Notes: generated by a model not told the origin, from the sequence alone. A DNA stretch of 64,000 bases from Bifidobacterium callitrichos DSM 23973 (GCF_000741175.1 NZ_JGYS01000006.1:108334-172333), one strand, 5' to 3'; shown: positions 31,017 to 39,720, counted from the first letter of the stretch. Numbers and translations: made by a program.

Positions 31017-31130
31017 ATGAAGGTCAGCCCTAGTGTGAAGAGGATCTGCGAGAACTGCCGCGTGATCCGTCGTCACGGCCGCGTCATGGTGATCTGCTCC
31101 AACCCGCGCCACAAGCAGCGTCAGGGCTGA
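31017..31130 (+). CDS. rpmJ: 50S ribosomal protein bL36
   Basis: 37 residues with the zinc ligands Cys11, Cys14, Cys27 and His32 (CENC...[11 protein letters not shown]). AAAGGAAAA lies just upstream. This is the normal size and position, between infA and rpsM. Confidence 0.97.
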   Translation: MKVSPSVKRICENCRVIRRHGRVMVICSNPRHKQRQG

Positions 31131-31201
31131 GAGAAGATTCTCCAGCGGCACTAATCAGGCACTTATTCACAGTGCTTCCCGCAAGGGAACGACACTGAAC
31201 C

Positions 31202-31220
31202 ACGGGCACGTAGGCCCGTG
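31202..31220 (+). promoter_or_regulatory. Hairpin in the rpmJ-rpsM spacer
   Basis: CACGGGC and GCCCGTG pair around a short loop in the 143-nt gap before rpsM. It may mark a leader for the rpsM-rplQ genes. No T-run follows. Confidence 0.35.
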
Positions 31221-31273
31221 CCGGGGAACCGGACGAATGGGTGCAAGACCTACGTTAACAAGAAGGAATCGCA

Positions 31274-31651
31274 ATGGCACGTCTTGCCGGAGTCGACATC
31301 CCCAATGAGAAGCGCATCGAGATCGCCCTCACCTACATTTTCGGTGTGGGTCGCACTCGTGCCAAGGAAACGCTTGCCGCGACCGGTATCAACCCGGACA
31401 TCCGCGTCAAGGATCTTACCGACGAGCAGCTGATCACGCTGCGTGACTACCTCGAGGGCAACTACAAGATCGAGGGTGACCTGCGTCGTGAGATCGACGC
31501 GGACATTCGCCGTAAGATTCAGATCAACTGCTACCAAGGCCAGCGTCACCGTAAGGGACTTCCTGTGCGCGGTCAGCGCACCAAGACCAACGCCCGTACC
31601 CGCAAGGGCCCGAAGCGTACGGTTGCCGGAAAGAAGAAGGCCACCAAGTAG
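31274..31651 (+). CDS. rpsM: 30S ribosomal protein uS13
   Basis: 125 residues. Helix-two-turn-helix region [19 protein letters not shown], and the basic tail [25 protein letters not shown] that contacts tRNA. AAGAAGGAA precedes the ATG. Confidence 0.98.
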   Translation: MARLAGVDIPNEKRIEIALTYIFGVGRTRAKETLAATGINPDIRVKDLTDEQLITLRDYLEGNYKIEGDLRREIDADIRRKIQINCYQGQRHRKGLPVRGQRTKTNARTRKGPKRTVAGKKKATK

Positions 31652-31741
31652 TAGGTGGCTCCGATTCGGGCCACGGGGTCACACCCATCGCCCGAATCAC
31701 CATTTCACAACAATAAGTTCGTTACAAGGAAACGAGGGTCA

Positions 31742-32140
31742 ATGGCAGCGCCTAAGCAAGCCGCTCGTAAGCCCCGTCGTCGTGATCGCAAGTCGATCCC
31801 GGTCGGCCAGGCTCACATCAAGTCTACATTCAACAACACGATCATTTCGATCACCGACCCGTCGGGCGCCGTGGTGTCCTGGGCTTCCGGTGGCGATGTC
31901 GGTTTCAAGGGCTCCCGTAAGTCCACGCCGTACGCCGCTGGCATGGCCGCCGAGTCCGCCGCCCGCAAGGCGATGGAGCACGGTCTGAAGAAGGTCGACG
32001 TCTTCGTCAAGGGCCCGGGTTCCGGTCGTGAGACCGCGATCCGCTCCCTGCAGTCCGCTGGCCTTGAAGTTGGTTCCATCACCGACGTCACCCCGCAGGC
32101 ACACAACGGCGTTCGTCCCCCGAAGCGTCGTCGCGTCTGA
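31742..32140 (+). CDS. rpsK: 30S ribosomal protein uS11
   Basis: 132 residues. [21 protein letters not shown] and the C-terminal [16 protein letters not shown] are family signatures. The open frame extends 29 codons upstream, but this ATG fits the family. rpsD, often next, is absent. Confidence 0.98.
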   Translation: MAAPKQAARKPRRRDRKSIPVGQAHIKSTFNNTIISITDPSGAVVSWASGGDVGFKGSRKSTPYAAGMAAESAARKAMEHGLKKVDVFVKGPGSGRETAIRSLQSAGLEVGSITDVTPQAHNGVRPPKRRRV

Positions 32141-32219
32141 GCACTACTAGACAATATTCATCCAACCCGCTTTATGCCCGGTGAGTGCACCACCGGTCAG
32201 AAGCTGAAAGGATACCACA

Positions 32220-33218
32220 GTGCTTATTGCACAGCGTCCGACTCTTACCGAGGAATCGCTGACCCCTCAGCGTTCTCGCTTCACCATCGAGCCGCTCGAA
32301 CCGGGCTTCGGCTACACGCTTGGCAACTCGCTGCGTCGAACCCTGCTGAGCTCGATCCCGGGTGCCGCTGTGACGTCGGTGCGTATCTCCGGTGCTCTGC
32401 ATGAGTTCACCACTCTGCCGGGTGTCCAGGAGGACGTCACTGAGATTCTGCTCAACGTCAAGGGCATCGTGCTCACCAGCGAGTACGACGAACCTGTCGT
32501 GATGTATCTGCGCAAGAGCGGAAAGGGCGAAGTCACCGCCGGTGACATCACCCCGCCTGCCGGTGTGACCATCGCCAACCCCGATATGCACATCGCCACC
32601 CTCGCCGAGGACGGCGAACTCGAGATCGAGTTCACCGTCGAGCGTGGCCGTGGCTACGTGCCGGCGGCGATGAACAAGCAGGATACCGATGAGATCGGCC
32701 GCATTCCGGTCGATTCCATCTATTCCCCCGTGCTCAAGGTGAGCTACAAGGTCGAGGCGACGCGTGTCGAACAGCGCACCGATTTCGACAAGCTCATCCT
32801 GGACGTGGAGACCAAGCCGGCCATCTCCCCGCGTGATGCGGTGGCTTCCGCCGGTTCCACCCTGGTGGAGCTCTTCGGCCTGTGCCGTGAGCTGAACACC
32901 CAGGCTGAAGGCGTCGAGGTCGGTCCCGCCCCGGTGGTGGAGGAGTCCAACCCCGAACTCGCCGTGCCGATCGAGGACCTCAACCTCACGCAGCGCAGCT
33001 ACAACTGCCTCAAGCGCGAGGGTATCCACACCATCGGCGAGCTGGTCTCCCACACTGAGCAGGATCTGCTCGATATCCGCAATTTCGGTATGAAGTCCAT
33101 TGACGAGGTCAAGGAGAAGCTCCAGTCCCTGGGTATGTCGCTCAAGGCCTCCCCGCTTGGTGGCTTCGATACCAACAATCTCGAAGGCGGCACCTTCTTC
33201 TCGCCTGAGGACGAGTGA
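32220..33218 (+). CDS. rpoA: RNA polymerase alpha subunit
   Basis: 332 residues. GTG start after AAAGGA. The N-terminal domain has [20 protein letters not shown] (dimerisation and beta contacts). The C-terminal domain (about 245-315) has the promoter/activator surface [15 protein letters not shown] and [17 protein letters not shown]. It lies between rpsK and rplQ as in other bacteria. Confidence 0.99.
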   Translation: MLIAQRPTLTEESLTPQRSRFTIEPLEPGFGYTLGNSLRRTLLSSIPGAAVTSVRISGALHEFTTLPGVQEDVTEILLNVKGIVLTSEYDEPVVMYLRKSGKGEVTAGDITPPAGVTIANPDMHIATLAEDGELEIEFTVERGRGYVPAAMNKQDTDEIGRIPVDSIYSPVLKVSYKVEATRVEQRTDFDKLILDVETKPAISPRDAVASAGSTLVELFGLCRELNTQAEGVEVGPAPVVEESNPELAVPIEDLNLTQRSYNCLKREGIHTIGELVSHTEQDLLDIRNFGMKSIDEVKEKLQSLGMSLKASPLGGFDTNNLEGGTFFSPEDE

Positions 33219-33311
33219 GAACCCGTTAGCCGCAGTTCGACCAATCACGGGACCGGTTCGGACGTTCGGGCCACTGCCCACCTGAACCGGCCCTGCCAAT
33301 AAGGAGTTACT

Positions 33312-33947
33312 ATGCCCACACCTAAGCAGGGCCCGCGTCTGGCTTCCAGCCCGGCGCACGAGCGTCTGATGCTCGCGAACATGGCCACCAGCCTGTTCCA
33401 GAACGGCCGCATCGTCACCACGCTGCCGAAGGCCAAGCGCCTTCGTCCGCTGGCTGAGCGTCTGGTCACCTTCGCCAAGCGCGGTGATCTGCACTCTCGC
33501 CGTCGCGTGATGCGCGTCATCCGCAACAAGTCCGTCGTGCACGTGCTGTTCACCCAGATCGCCGAGCAGATGGAGCAGCGTGAGGGTGGCTACACCCGCA
33601 TCGTGAAGATCGCCCCGCGCAAGGGCGATGCCGCTCCGGCCGCCATCATCGAGCTCGTCACCGAGCCGGTGAGCGCCAAGCAGGCCGTCGTGAAGGAAGC
33701 CGAGGCCGCGACCAAGGTCGCCGCTCCGGCCGAGGAGACCCCGGCTGCCGAGCTCCCGCCGAGCAGGCTCCGGTCGAGGAGACCGCCGCCGAGCAGGCCG
33801 AGTGAGTCGTTCGACACCGAGCGCTCGATAACGCGATTCGAGGACCGAAATCCCACACGGGGTTTCGGTCCTCGTCGTATATACGCGTATATACGGCATA
33901 TGCCAAGCCGGCAATCCCGAACGCTCCGCCGTGCGGTATCTTGGTGA
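33312..33947 (+). CDS. rplQ: 50S ribosomal protein bL17, 3' end apparently frameshifted
   Basis: The first 120 residues are a normal bL17 ([38 protein letters not shown]), followed by an Ala/Glu/Pro tail. Near 33752 the reading frame changes. As written it continues into an Arg/Ser/Pro-rich stretch through the terminator and stops at 33947 (211 residues). In the frame two bases over, the tail continues [16 protein letters not shown] and stops at 33803-33805 (about 165 residues), the usual bifidobacterial pattern. One missing G after GCCGAG would explain this. It is either an assembly error or a real, probably tolerated, mutation. Confidence 0.9.
   Translation: MPTPKQGPRLASSPAHERLMLANMATSLFQNGRIVTTLPKAKRLRPLAERLVTFAKRGDLHSRRRVMRVIRNKSVVHVLFTQIAEQMEQREGGYTRIVKIAPRKGDAAPAAIIELVTEPVSAKQAVVKEAEAATKVAAPAEETPAAELPPSRLRSRRPPPSRPSESFDTERSITRFEDRNPTRGFGPRRIYAYIRHMPSRQSRTLRRAVSW
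33839..33880 (+). terminator. Terminator of the alpha segment
   Basis: A 16-bp stem (33839-33854 with 33859-33874, one G-U) with an ACAC loop, followed by TCGTATAT. The frameshifted rplQ frame reads through it, another sign that the longer frame is not ancestral. Confidence 0.8.
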
Positions 33948-33950
33948 CCC

Positions 33951-34943
33951 ATGAGCGAGACGACGAACGAAACATGCAGAATACGGTTGCGCATCGATCT
34001 GGCGTACGACGGCGGCGCCTTCTTCGGGTGGGCGACGCAGCCCGCGATCCGCACCGTGCAGGGCGAGATCGAAACCGCATTGCACCGTATCCTCCACGTC
34101 GAGGCGAACGACCCCGACGAGCCGTTGCGACTGGTCGTGGCCGGACGCACCGACACCGGCGTGCATGCGAGCCATCAGGTCTGTCATCTCGACATCTCAC
34201 CGGCCGTGCTGGAGCGCGCCGTCGGGCACATGCAGGTGCCAGCGACCACCGCGCTCGAACATCGTCTGCAGCGACTGCTGCCCAGTGACATCGCCATCCA
34301 CCACATCGGCGTGGCTCCGTCCGGATTCGACGCGCGATTCTCCGCGCTGGAACGCACGTACGTCTATCGTATCGCCGATCGGGGGAGCGAGGTCGATCCG
34401 CGATTGGCTGGATGCGTACTGCACATCGACGACGATCTCGATCTCGATGCGATGAACCGGGCGGCGGCAGTCACGATCGGACTGCACGACTTCGGCTCCT
34501 TCGCCACCCCGAATCCGGGAGGGACGACGATCCGGGAGGTCAAGCGAGCCTTCTGGACGCGTGTGCCGTCCCGACCGCTCATCCCGGATGAGGGGCTGTC
34601 GGACACGGTGACATCGCGCGGATATATCGTGCCCACGCTCGAATCGGGACTCGTGTGCTTCACGATCGTGGCCGACGCGTTCGCCCGCAACATGGTGCGA
34701 TCCCTGGTCAACGCATGCGTGCAGGTCGGCATCGGCAAACGCGATCTCGACTGGTTCCTCGGCAAGATGGCCACACCGAAGCGTGAGGGATCCACCGGAC
34801 CGATCGCCCCGCAGGGATTGACGCTCGAACATGTCGCCTATCCGGCGAACGACCTGCTCGCCAGTCGGGCGCAGGCGATTCGCGCCGTACGCACGCTGCC
34901 CGAAACCGGTACGTCAGGGACGGACGACACGCAAGAGCGGTGA
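33951..34943 (+). CDS. truA: tRNA pseudouridine(38-40) synthase TruA
   Basis: 330 residues. Catalytic Asp68 in AGRTDTGVHA, and the later SALERTYVYRIADRG and AFARNMVRSLVNACVQVG segments. It isomerises U38-U40 in the anticodon arm. It is somewhat longer than E. coli TruA (270), with an extra loop around LIPDEGLSDTVTSRGYIVP and a Thr/Asp-rich C-terminus. rplQ-truA linkage is common. Confidence 0.95.
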   Translation: MSETTNETCRIRLRIDLAYDGGAFFGWATQPAIRTVQGEIETALHRILHVEANDPDEPLRLVVAGRTDTGVHASHQVCHLDISPAVLERAVGHMQVPATTALEHRLQRLLPSDIAIHHIGVAPSGFDARFSALERTYVYRIADRGSEVDPRLAGCVLHIDDDLDLDAMNRAAAVTIGLHDFGSFATPNPGGTTIREVKRAFWTRVPSRPLIPDEGLSDTVTSRGYIVPTLESGLVCFTIVADAFARNMVRSLVNACVQVGIGKRDLDWFLGKMATPKREGSTGPIAPQGLTLEHVAYPANDLLASRAQAIRAVRTLPETGTSGTDDTQER

Positions 34944-35075
34944 CGCATTCGTAACATTCCCGCGCGTTTGCCGAAACGGGGTCCGCATACGTTAGTCGTC
35001 ATATCGGCGAGAAGCCCTGAATCCGTGCGCGGTTTCAGGACCGCACAACCTCAAGACTGCAAGGAAGTGGCAACG

Positions 35076-37256
35076 ATGATCGAATCGGCGGCGCAAAAGC
35101 TGGCTGCGGAACTGGTGGAACGACGAGAGGGCATCAATCGTGAGCTGGCCCGCAACGGCGTGTGTTTCGGCGTGTACAAGAACGGCGAATACCATGATCG
35201 GCTGTTCCCCTACGATCCGATTCCGCGCATCATCGAATCCGACGAGTTCGATGAGCTCGAGGCCGGTCTCAAGCAGCGCGTCAACGCGCTCAACGCCTAC
35301 CTGAAGGACATCTACTCGGATAAGAACATCATCCACGACGGCGTCGTCCCCGAGGAGTTCGTCTACACGTCCGCAGGATACTATCCGCAGGTCAACGGCG
35401 TGACTCCGCCGGCCGGCGTGTTCGCGCACATCGCCGGCGAGGATCTCGTACAGGGGGAGGACGGTCGCTGGTGGGTGCTCGAGGACAACCTGCGCATCCC
35501 CTCCGGCGCCAGCTACCCGTTGTTCGCCCGCGATATCGAACGCCGCTCCAACCCGCGTCTGTTCCGCGAGGTGCGTGTGCGCGACAATCGCGACTACCCG
35601 CGCCTGCTGCGCAAGGCCATGGACTTCGTCTCCACCGAGGGCATCGCCGTGGTACTGACGCCGGGACGCTACAACTCCGCGTTCTTCGAACACGCCTACC
35701 TCGCCGAGAAGACCGGCGCCACGCTCGCCTTCCCCGAGGATCTCGAGGTCATGGAGAACAAGCTGTTCTTCCTCGACTACGCCGGCAACCGCCATCGCGT
35801 CGGCGTCGTCTACCGTCGTCTCGCCGACGACTATCTCGATCCGTTCGCGTTCAACCCCGACTCCGTGATCGGCGTGCCAGGGCTCCTGTCCGCATACCGC
35901 GCCGGCAACGTGGCCATCGTCAACGCGCCGGGCAACGGCGCCGCCGACGACAAGGCGATCTACTACTTCGTGCCCCAGATGATCAAGTACTATCTGGACG
36001 AGGAGCCGATCCTGCACAATGCGCCCACCTACATGCCGATGTTCGAGAAGGACCGCAAGGAGGTCCTGAGCCGCATGGACGAACTCGTCATCAAGGACGT
36101 GGCCGAGGCCGGCGGATACGGCGTGGTGTTCGGACGCGACCTCGACAAGCAGCATCGCGAGGAGCTCGCCGACCGCATCAAGGAGGATCCTCGTCGTTTC
36201 ATCGCGCAGGAGATCATCCAGTTCCGCGACATCGACGTGGTCGACCCGGCCACCGGCGAACACAGTCCGCGCAAGGCCGATCTGCGCGCGTTCGTCGTGA
36301 CCGGTCAGAACACGCACGTATGGTATTCGGGTCTGACCCGCTACTCGTCGGTGCCCGGCCAGATGATCGTCAACTCCTCCCAGGGCGGCGGTTTCAAGGA
36401 CACGTGGGTGCTCGCCCCCAAGAACCGCACGATCCCGAACCACGGCGAGGAGATTGAATCGGTCAACCTCATGCCGCATGCGCGCAAGCATTCGCTGCAG
36501 CTGGTCACCGCGTCCAAGGCCGACAACCTGTACTGGCTGGGCCGCTACACCGAGCGTGCGTTCACCACGCTGGTCCAGTTCTACCCGTTCTACGACCGTG
36601 TGATGGATGACAATCCGGACGCCTTCCGTCCGTTCGCCCGCGCGCTCGACCTGCCCGAGGACTTCGAGGACTTCGATACGTTCATCCACTCGTTCCTCTA
36701 CGACGGCACGAACCCCGATTCGGTGCGCAGCGCCATCGTCTCCGCGTTCAACAACGCGGTCGTGCTGCGCCCGGAGCTGTCGTCGCGTCTGCTGCAGTAC
36801 GTCGAACTGGCGGTGACGAACATCACGAACGCCGCCGAACGCTCCGCCAGCTCCTCGGACATCTACTCTCAGCGCGACATCGCCGACGATATGCTGGCCT
36901 TCTGGGGCGGCATCGAGAACTCGGCCGCCGACATGACGCTGAAGGCGTTCATCTTCATCGGCAAGTACATCGAGCGCCTCGACCTGTACACGAGGTTCGG
37001 CATGCCCATCGAGGAGATGGAGGCGCCGTTGAGGAAGCTCAGCTCGTACTCGCATGCGCTGGACGGCATGCCGCTGCCGCAGTGCTTCGCCGAGGGCATC
37101 GGCTGGCTGCTCGGTCAGCTGCCGCAGCGTGGCTACCCCGAGCTGACGGCGCGGCTGCAGGAGTTCCTCGACGACTTCGGCAAGCGTTCGATCACCGGGG
37201 ACCGCAAGGATCCGGGATCGTTCAGCGCGATGAATATGGACGCGCGCCGTCCGTGA
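35076..37256 (+). CDS. Circularly permuted ATP-grasp/alpha-E fusion protein
   Basis: 726 residues. The N-terminal two thirds (to about 480) is a circularly permuted ATP-grasp ligase (old DUF404/DUF407): PYDPIPRIIESDEF, WWVLEDNLRIPSGASY, NAPGNGAADDKAIYYFVP, VIKDVAEAGGYGVVFG and SSQGGGFKDTWVL. The C-terminal third is an alpha-helical alpha-E domain (DUF403): ADNLYWLGRYTERAFTTL and KAFIFIGKYIERLDLY. In many bacteria these are separate genes; here they are fused. The start is the ATG after AAGGAAG. The next gene is a transglutaminase-like protein. The family is predicted to form amide/peptide bonds. The product is unknown. Confidence 0.88.
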   Translation: MIESAAQKLAAELVERREGINRELARNGVCFGVYKNGEYHDRLFPYDPIPRIIESDEFDELEAGLKQRVNALNAYLKDIYSDKNIIHDGVVPEEFVYTSAGYYPQVNGVTPPAGVFAHIAGEDLVQGEDGRWWVLEDNLRIPSGASYPLFARDIERRSNPRLFREVRVRDNRDYPRLLRKAMDFVSTEGIAVVLTPGRYNSAFFEHAYLAEKTGATLAFPEDLEVMENKLFFLDYAGNRHRVGVVYRRLADDYLDPFAFNPDSVIGVPGLLSAYRAGNVAIVNAPGNGAADDKAIYYFVPQMIKYYLDEEPILHNAPTYMPMFEKDRKEVLSRMDELVIKDVAEAGGYGVVFGRDLDKQHREELADRIKEDPRRFIAQEIIQFRDIDVVDPATGEHSPRKADLRAFVVTGQNTHVWYSGLTRYSSVPGQMIVNSSQGGGFKDTWVLAPKNRTIPNHGEEIESVNLMPHARKHSLQLVTASKADNLYWLGRYTERAFTTLVQFYPFYDRVMDDNPDAFRPFARALDLPEDFEDFDTFIHSFLYDGTNPDSVRSAIVSAFNNAVVLRPELSSRLLQYVELAVTNITNAAERSASSSDIYSQRDIADDMLAFWGGIENSAADMTLKAFIFIGKYIERLDLYTRFGMPIEEMEAPLRKLSSYSHALDGMPLPQCFAEGIGWLLGQLPQRGYPELTARLQEFLDDFGKRSITGDRKDPGSFSAMNMDARRP

Positions 37257-37315
37257 ACCGAGACGAAGCTGGTAAGGTGGAAAGAGATTCATCACATCTT
37301 ACGGAGCCCTGATTC

Positions 37316-38116
37316 ATGAAAAAACTGGTGTTTGACTACGAGATGAAGCTCAGCTTCAGCTCGCCCGTCACCGACCACCGTTTCCAGCTGCGGTGCATCC
37401 CCTCGACCGGTCCGCGTCAGCAGGTCGTTGATGTGGAGATCGACATCGAGCCTCAGGTGGAGTTGGAAACGACCATCGACTCCTTCGACTCGGTGGTGAA
37501 GACCGGCTATATCGCCGAGCCCCATGATGTGTTCAACTACAAGGTGACCGGCATCGCGTTCGTCGACAATGAGCACATCAAGACTGAGATCTACAAGCCC
37601 TTGTACCGCTTCGACTCGGCGCTGACGATCCCCGGGCCCGCGGTCGATGCGCTGACCGACATCTGTCGTCGTCGTCTCGAGGCGCTGCCCGAGGATGCGT
37701 CGCCGGTCGACAAGGCGCGCGAGATCATGGACGAGGTGTACAAGGCGTTCGTCTATACTCCCGGATCCACCACCATCCGCACCACCGCTGAGGAGGCGCT
37801 CGCCCAGCGCAAGGGCGTATGCCAGGATTATGCGCATGTGATGCTGTCCGTGTGCCGTCACTGCGGTCTGATCGCCCGATACATCGCCGGCCTGCTCGGC
37901 GGTGAGGGGGCCACGCACGCGTGGGTGGAGATCTATCAGGGGCATCGATGGATCGGTCTTGACCCGACGCACAACCGCATGGTCGACGACAACTACATCA
38001 CGATCGCCCACGGACGTGACTACCGTGACTGCATGCTCGACATCGGCATCTTCTCCGGATACAACGTCCAACAGCACCAATGGGTCAACGCCTCCGTCCA
38101 CGAACAGGCGCTGTAG
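37316..38116 (+). CDS. Transglutaminase-like cysteine protein
   Basis: 266 residues. An N-terminal beta-rich transglutaminase-associated domain (about 1-110) precedes the catalytic core. The triad is visible: Cys169 (RKGVCQDYAH), His201 (ATHAWVE) and Asp216 (GLDPTHN). No signal peptide, so cytoplasmic. It follows the ATP-grasp/alpha-E gene by 59 bp, a partnership seen in many bacteria. It may cleave or transfer the peptide made by its partner. Substrate unknown. Confidence 0.9.
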   Translation: MKKLVFDYEMKLSFSSPVTDHRFQLRCIPSTGPRQQVVDVEIDIEPQVELETTIDSFDSVVKTGYIAEPHDVFNYKVTGIAFVDNEHIKTEIYKPLYRFDSALTIPGPAVDALTDICRRRLEALPEDASPVDKAREIMDEVYKAFVYTPGSTTIRTTAEEALAQRKGVCQDYAHVMLSVCRHCGLIARYIAGLLGGEGATHAWVEIYQGHRWIGLDPTHNRMVDDNYITIAHGRDYRDCMLDIGIFSGYNVQQHQWVNASVHEQAL

Positions 38117-38211
38117 CCGCCATGATGAGGAGGCTCCTGATCTGCGACGCGCCCGACTTGCGTCGGTCGTGTTGATGCTTATAATGAACAGGTTGCGTTT
38201 TCGCAACGAAT

Positions 38212-38297
38212 GGATGAATGTCCGAGCGGTCTAAGGAGCACGCCTCGAAAGCGTGTGAGGGCAACCCCCTCCGCGAGTTCGAATCTCGCTTCATCCG
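38212..38297 (+). tRNA. tRNA-Ser (CGA)
   Basis: An 86-nt class II tRNA. Acceptor stem GGATGAA/TTCATCC with discriminator G. Anticodon stem CACGC/GCGTG around CTCGAAA, so the anticodon is CGA (codon UCG). It has a long variable arm (GAGGG-CAA-CCCCCTC type) and GTTCGAATC T-arm. The CCA end is not encoded. It is followed by its own terminator and serves as the left boundary of a 590-bp insertion. Confidence 0.95.
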
Positions 38298-38300
38298 CCC
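38281..38300 (+). repeat. tRNA-Ser 3'-end repeat, left copy (att-like)
   Basis: These 20 bp of the T-arm and acceptor recur at 38871-38890 with one mismatch, 590 bp downstream in the same orientation, as in an attL/attR pair. Confidence 0.75.
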
Positions 38301-38303
38301 ACA

Positions 38304-38336
38304 GGGTTTCAGGTCAATCGCCTGAAACCCTTTTTT
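38304..38336 (+). terminator. tRNA-Ser terminator
   Basis: GGGTTTCAGG (38304-38313) and CCTGAAACCC (38321-38330) pair perfectly, followed by six T. Confidence 0.95.
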
Positions 38337-38482
38337 CATGCTTAAAAGCGTTGGAATTCCACCGTTGGAATTCCGCCATTCTTGGCACTTTTTGCCGTTT
38401 CGTCCGTCTGTGCGTGCATGTGCGGGGACATGCGGATAAGTGGCCCGTGTGCGTGCGGTGTTGTGCTGCTAGACTGAGGCGC

Positions 38483-38608
38483 GACGCCGTAACATACGGC
38501 GTCCCCGTTGATATGACGGGCCGACCGGCGTGAGCCGGTATGAGAAAAGGCCCGACGTTTGCAGCATCGGGCCTTAGCGTTGATTACCGGCTTGCGCCCA
38601 TAATCAAC
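38483..38608 (+). ncRNA. Five back-to-back perfect hairpins: candidate structured RNA or leader
   Basis: H1 38483-38503 (9 bp, loop ACA). H2 38504-38520 (5 bp, 7-nt loop). H3 38524-38539 (6 bp, GNRA-type GTGA loop). H4 38547-38575 (9 bp, 11-nt loop). H5 38579-38608 (8 bp, 14-nt loop). All stems are fully paired and almost touch. The H5 loop starts CCGGC, which could pair with GCCGG of H3. The array ends just before the ribosome site of a 51-residue ORF. I do not recognise an RNA family. Confidence 0.55.
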
Positions 38609-38620
38609 AAAGGGTTCAAG

Positions 38621-38776
38621 ATGAAGCATATCACGGTGCACGGCAGTCTGTGCGTGAACGGACGCTCCGTGGTCGTCCGGATGGGCGACGGCGAGATGTC
38701 CGCCACGGTTGACGGCACGCGGTTCAACGTGTGCAGTCTGTGGCAGCTCTATCAGCTGCTGAGACTGCTCGTGTAG
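38621..38776 (+). CDS. Small 51-residue protein of the tRNA-Ser island
   Basis: MKHITVHGSLCVNGRSVVVR, followed by a MGDGEMSATVDGTRFNV segment and a leucine-rich end (SLWQLYQLLRLLV). AAAGGG lies 7 nt before the ATG. The pattern suggests two or three beta strands and a short amphipathic helix. No known domain is evident. It is the only plausible gene in the 590-bp insertion. Confidence 0.5.
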   Translation: MKHITVHGSLCVNGRSVVVRMGDGEMSATVDGTRFNVCSLWQLYQLLRLLV

Positions 38777-38870
38777 CGGTCATCCGCAGGGCGTGGCGCT
38801 CCCCGAGTGGGGTGTCATGCCCGAACCCTGACAACGACCTGACAAATAAGGCGTTTCGGGTATGGTCGCG

Positions 38871-38890
38871 GAATCTCGCTTCATCTGCCC
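38871..38890 (+). repeat. tRNA-Ser 3'-end repeat, right copy (att-like)
   Basis: GAATCTCGCTTCATCTGCCC differs from the tRNA copy by one base. A degenerate copy of the tRNA terminator follows (GGGTTC...GAACCC then five T, about 38895-38926), so the duplication includes the downstream hairpin. Confidence 0.75.
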
Positions 38891-39000
38891 CTGAGGGGTT
38901 CGAGTGGTTCACTGGGAACCCTTTTTCATATCGAAACCGATGACGGACACCGTCGTTAGTTGGAGTATGGGTCACCGCACGGGGCGGTACACTTCCATTA

Positions 39001-39424
39001 ATCAGTGTTGGAATTCCAGGGTTAAGTAAGTCCGAGCCGTTCTACCAATCCGCCCGTGTGCTTTGTCAAGTTGGGTAGGGCCACTTCCAATTGAACACAC
39101 ACGCCCGCTCTTCCGTAGTGACCCGTCTCGATAGCCTGCGGGGGATTCAGCGCAGCTAAGACCGGTTCCGGCCCTGAATCCCGCAACAACGCCCGTCCAC
39201 ACCGTCATCGGACCGGAGGTGACCAGACGATACCACCATAAAACGGCGGAATTCCAATGATTCCCGATCCACGACCAACAGGTAGCCGCAGGATAGGCGT
39301 CCAAGTCGCGGGATTCAACGAGGAAACCATCCACAACCGTGCTGAATCCCACGAATCCGGGGATCCAACGCGACCTTGACTGGGCATACGCGACCTTGAC
39401 TGGGCATAAGAGAATCCCGACGTT
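39001..39424. other. Gene-free stretch with short repeats
   Basis: No credible gene. It holds TTGGAATTCC-type motifs at 39006 and, inverted, near 39245, and a 20-bp tandem duplication at 39369-39408 (unit CGCGACCTTGACTGGGCATA, two perfect copies). Open frames here have no ribosome sites or recognisable proteins. It may be decayed mobile DNA. Confidence 0.6.
39369..39408 (+). repeat. Perfect 20-bp tandem duplication
   Basis: The unit at 39369-39388 is repeated exactly at 39389-39408. Confidence 0.95.
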
Positions 39425-39541
39425 CTGAGCGTCACTTATTCCCGAAATCACCCCATTGCGCGGGAATAAGTGACGTTGAGAAATGGCCAGCGTCACATAT
39501 TCCCGCGCAATGGGGTGATTTCGGAAAAATGTGACGCTGAG
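39425..39541. repeat. REP/BIME-like compound palindrome
   Basis: Four copies of a motif close to CTGAGCGTCACTTATTCCCG in alternating orientation: 39425-39444, 39461-39480 (inverted), 39486-39504 and 39522-39541 (inverted). In addition, a 23-bp core (39442-39464) is inverted at 39501-39523. The element can form two hairpins or one large cruciform. It resembles extragenic palindromic repeats and is not a CRISPR array. Confidence 0.85.
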
Positions 39542-39566
39542 GAGAGAGCGGGGGTGAGGGGCGTTG

Positions 39567-39720
39567 TGTCGGTCGGTTTGACGGGTGTCGGTTGGTTGAA
39601 CGGTGTCGGTTGGTTGAACAGAGAGGTCGGTTGAACAGAGAGGTCGGTTGGTTGAGAGGTCGGTTGAACAGAGATGTCGGTTGGTTGAGAGGTCGGTGGT
39701 TGGTTGAACGGGGATATCGG
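39567..39720. repeat. Degenerate tandem repeats around GGTCGGTTGGTTGAAC
   Basis: About eight imperfect units built from GTCGGTT(GGTT)GAACAGAGA-like words, with units of roughly 16-25 bp. The array ends at the stop codon of the lipoprotein gene. Slippage-prone, G/T-rich on this strand. Confidence 0.85.

Noticed and set aside
38800..38930. Second tRNA-Ser gene
   Set aside because: Only the 3' T-arm/acceptor part and the terminator are duplicated. There is no D-arm, anticodon arm or 5' acceptor strand.
39369..39720. CRISPR array
   Set aside because: Repeats are contiguous or alternate in orientation and differ in length; there are no regular spacers and no cas genes.
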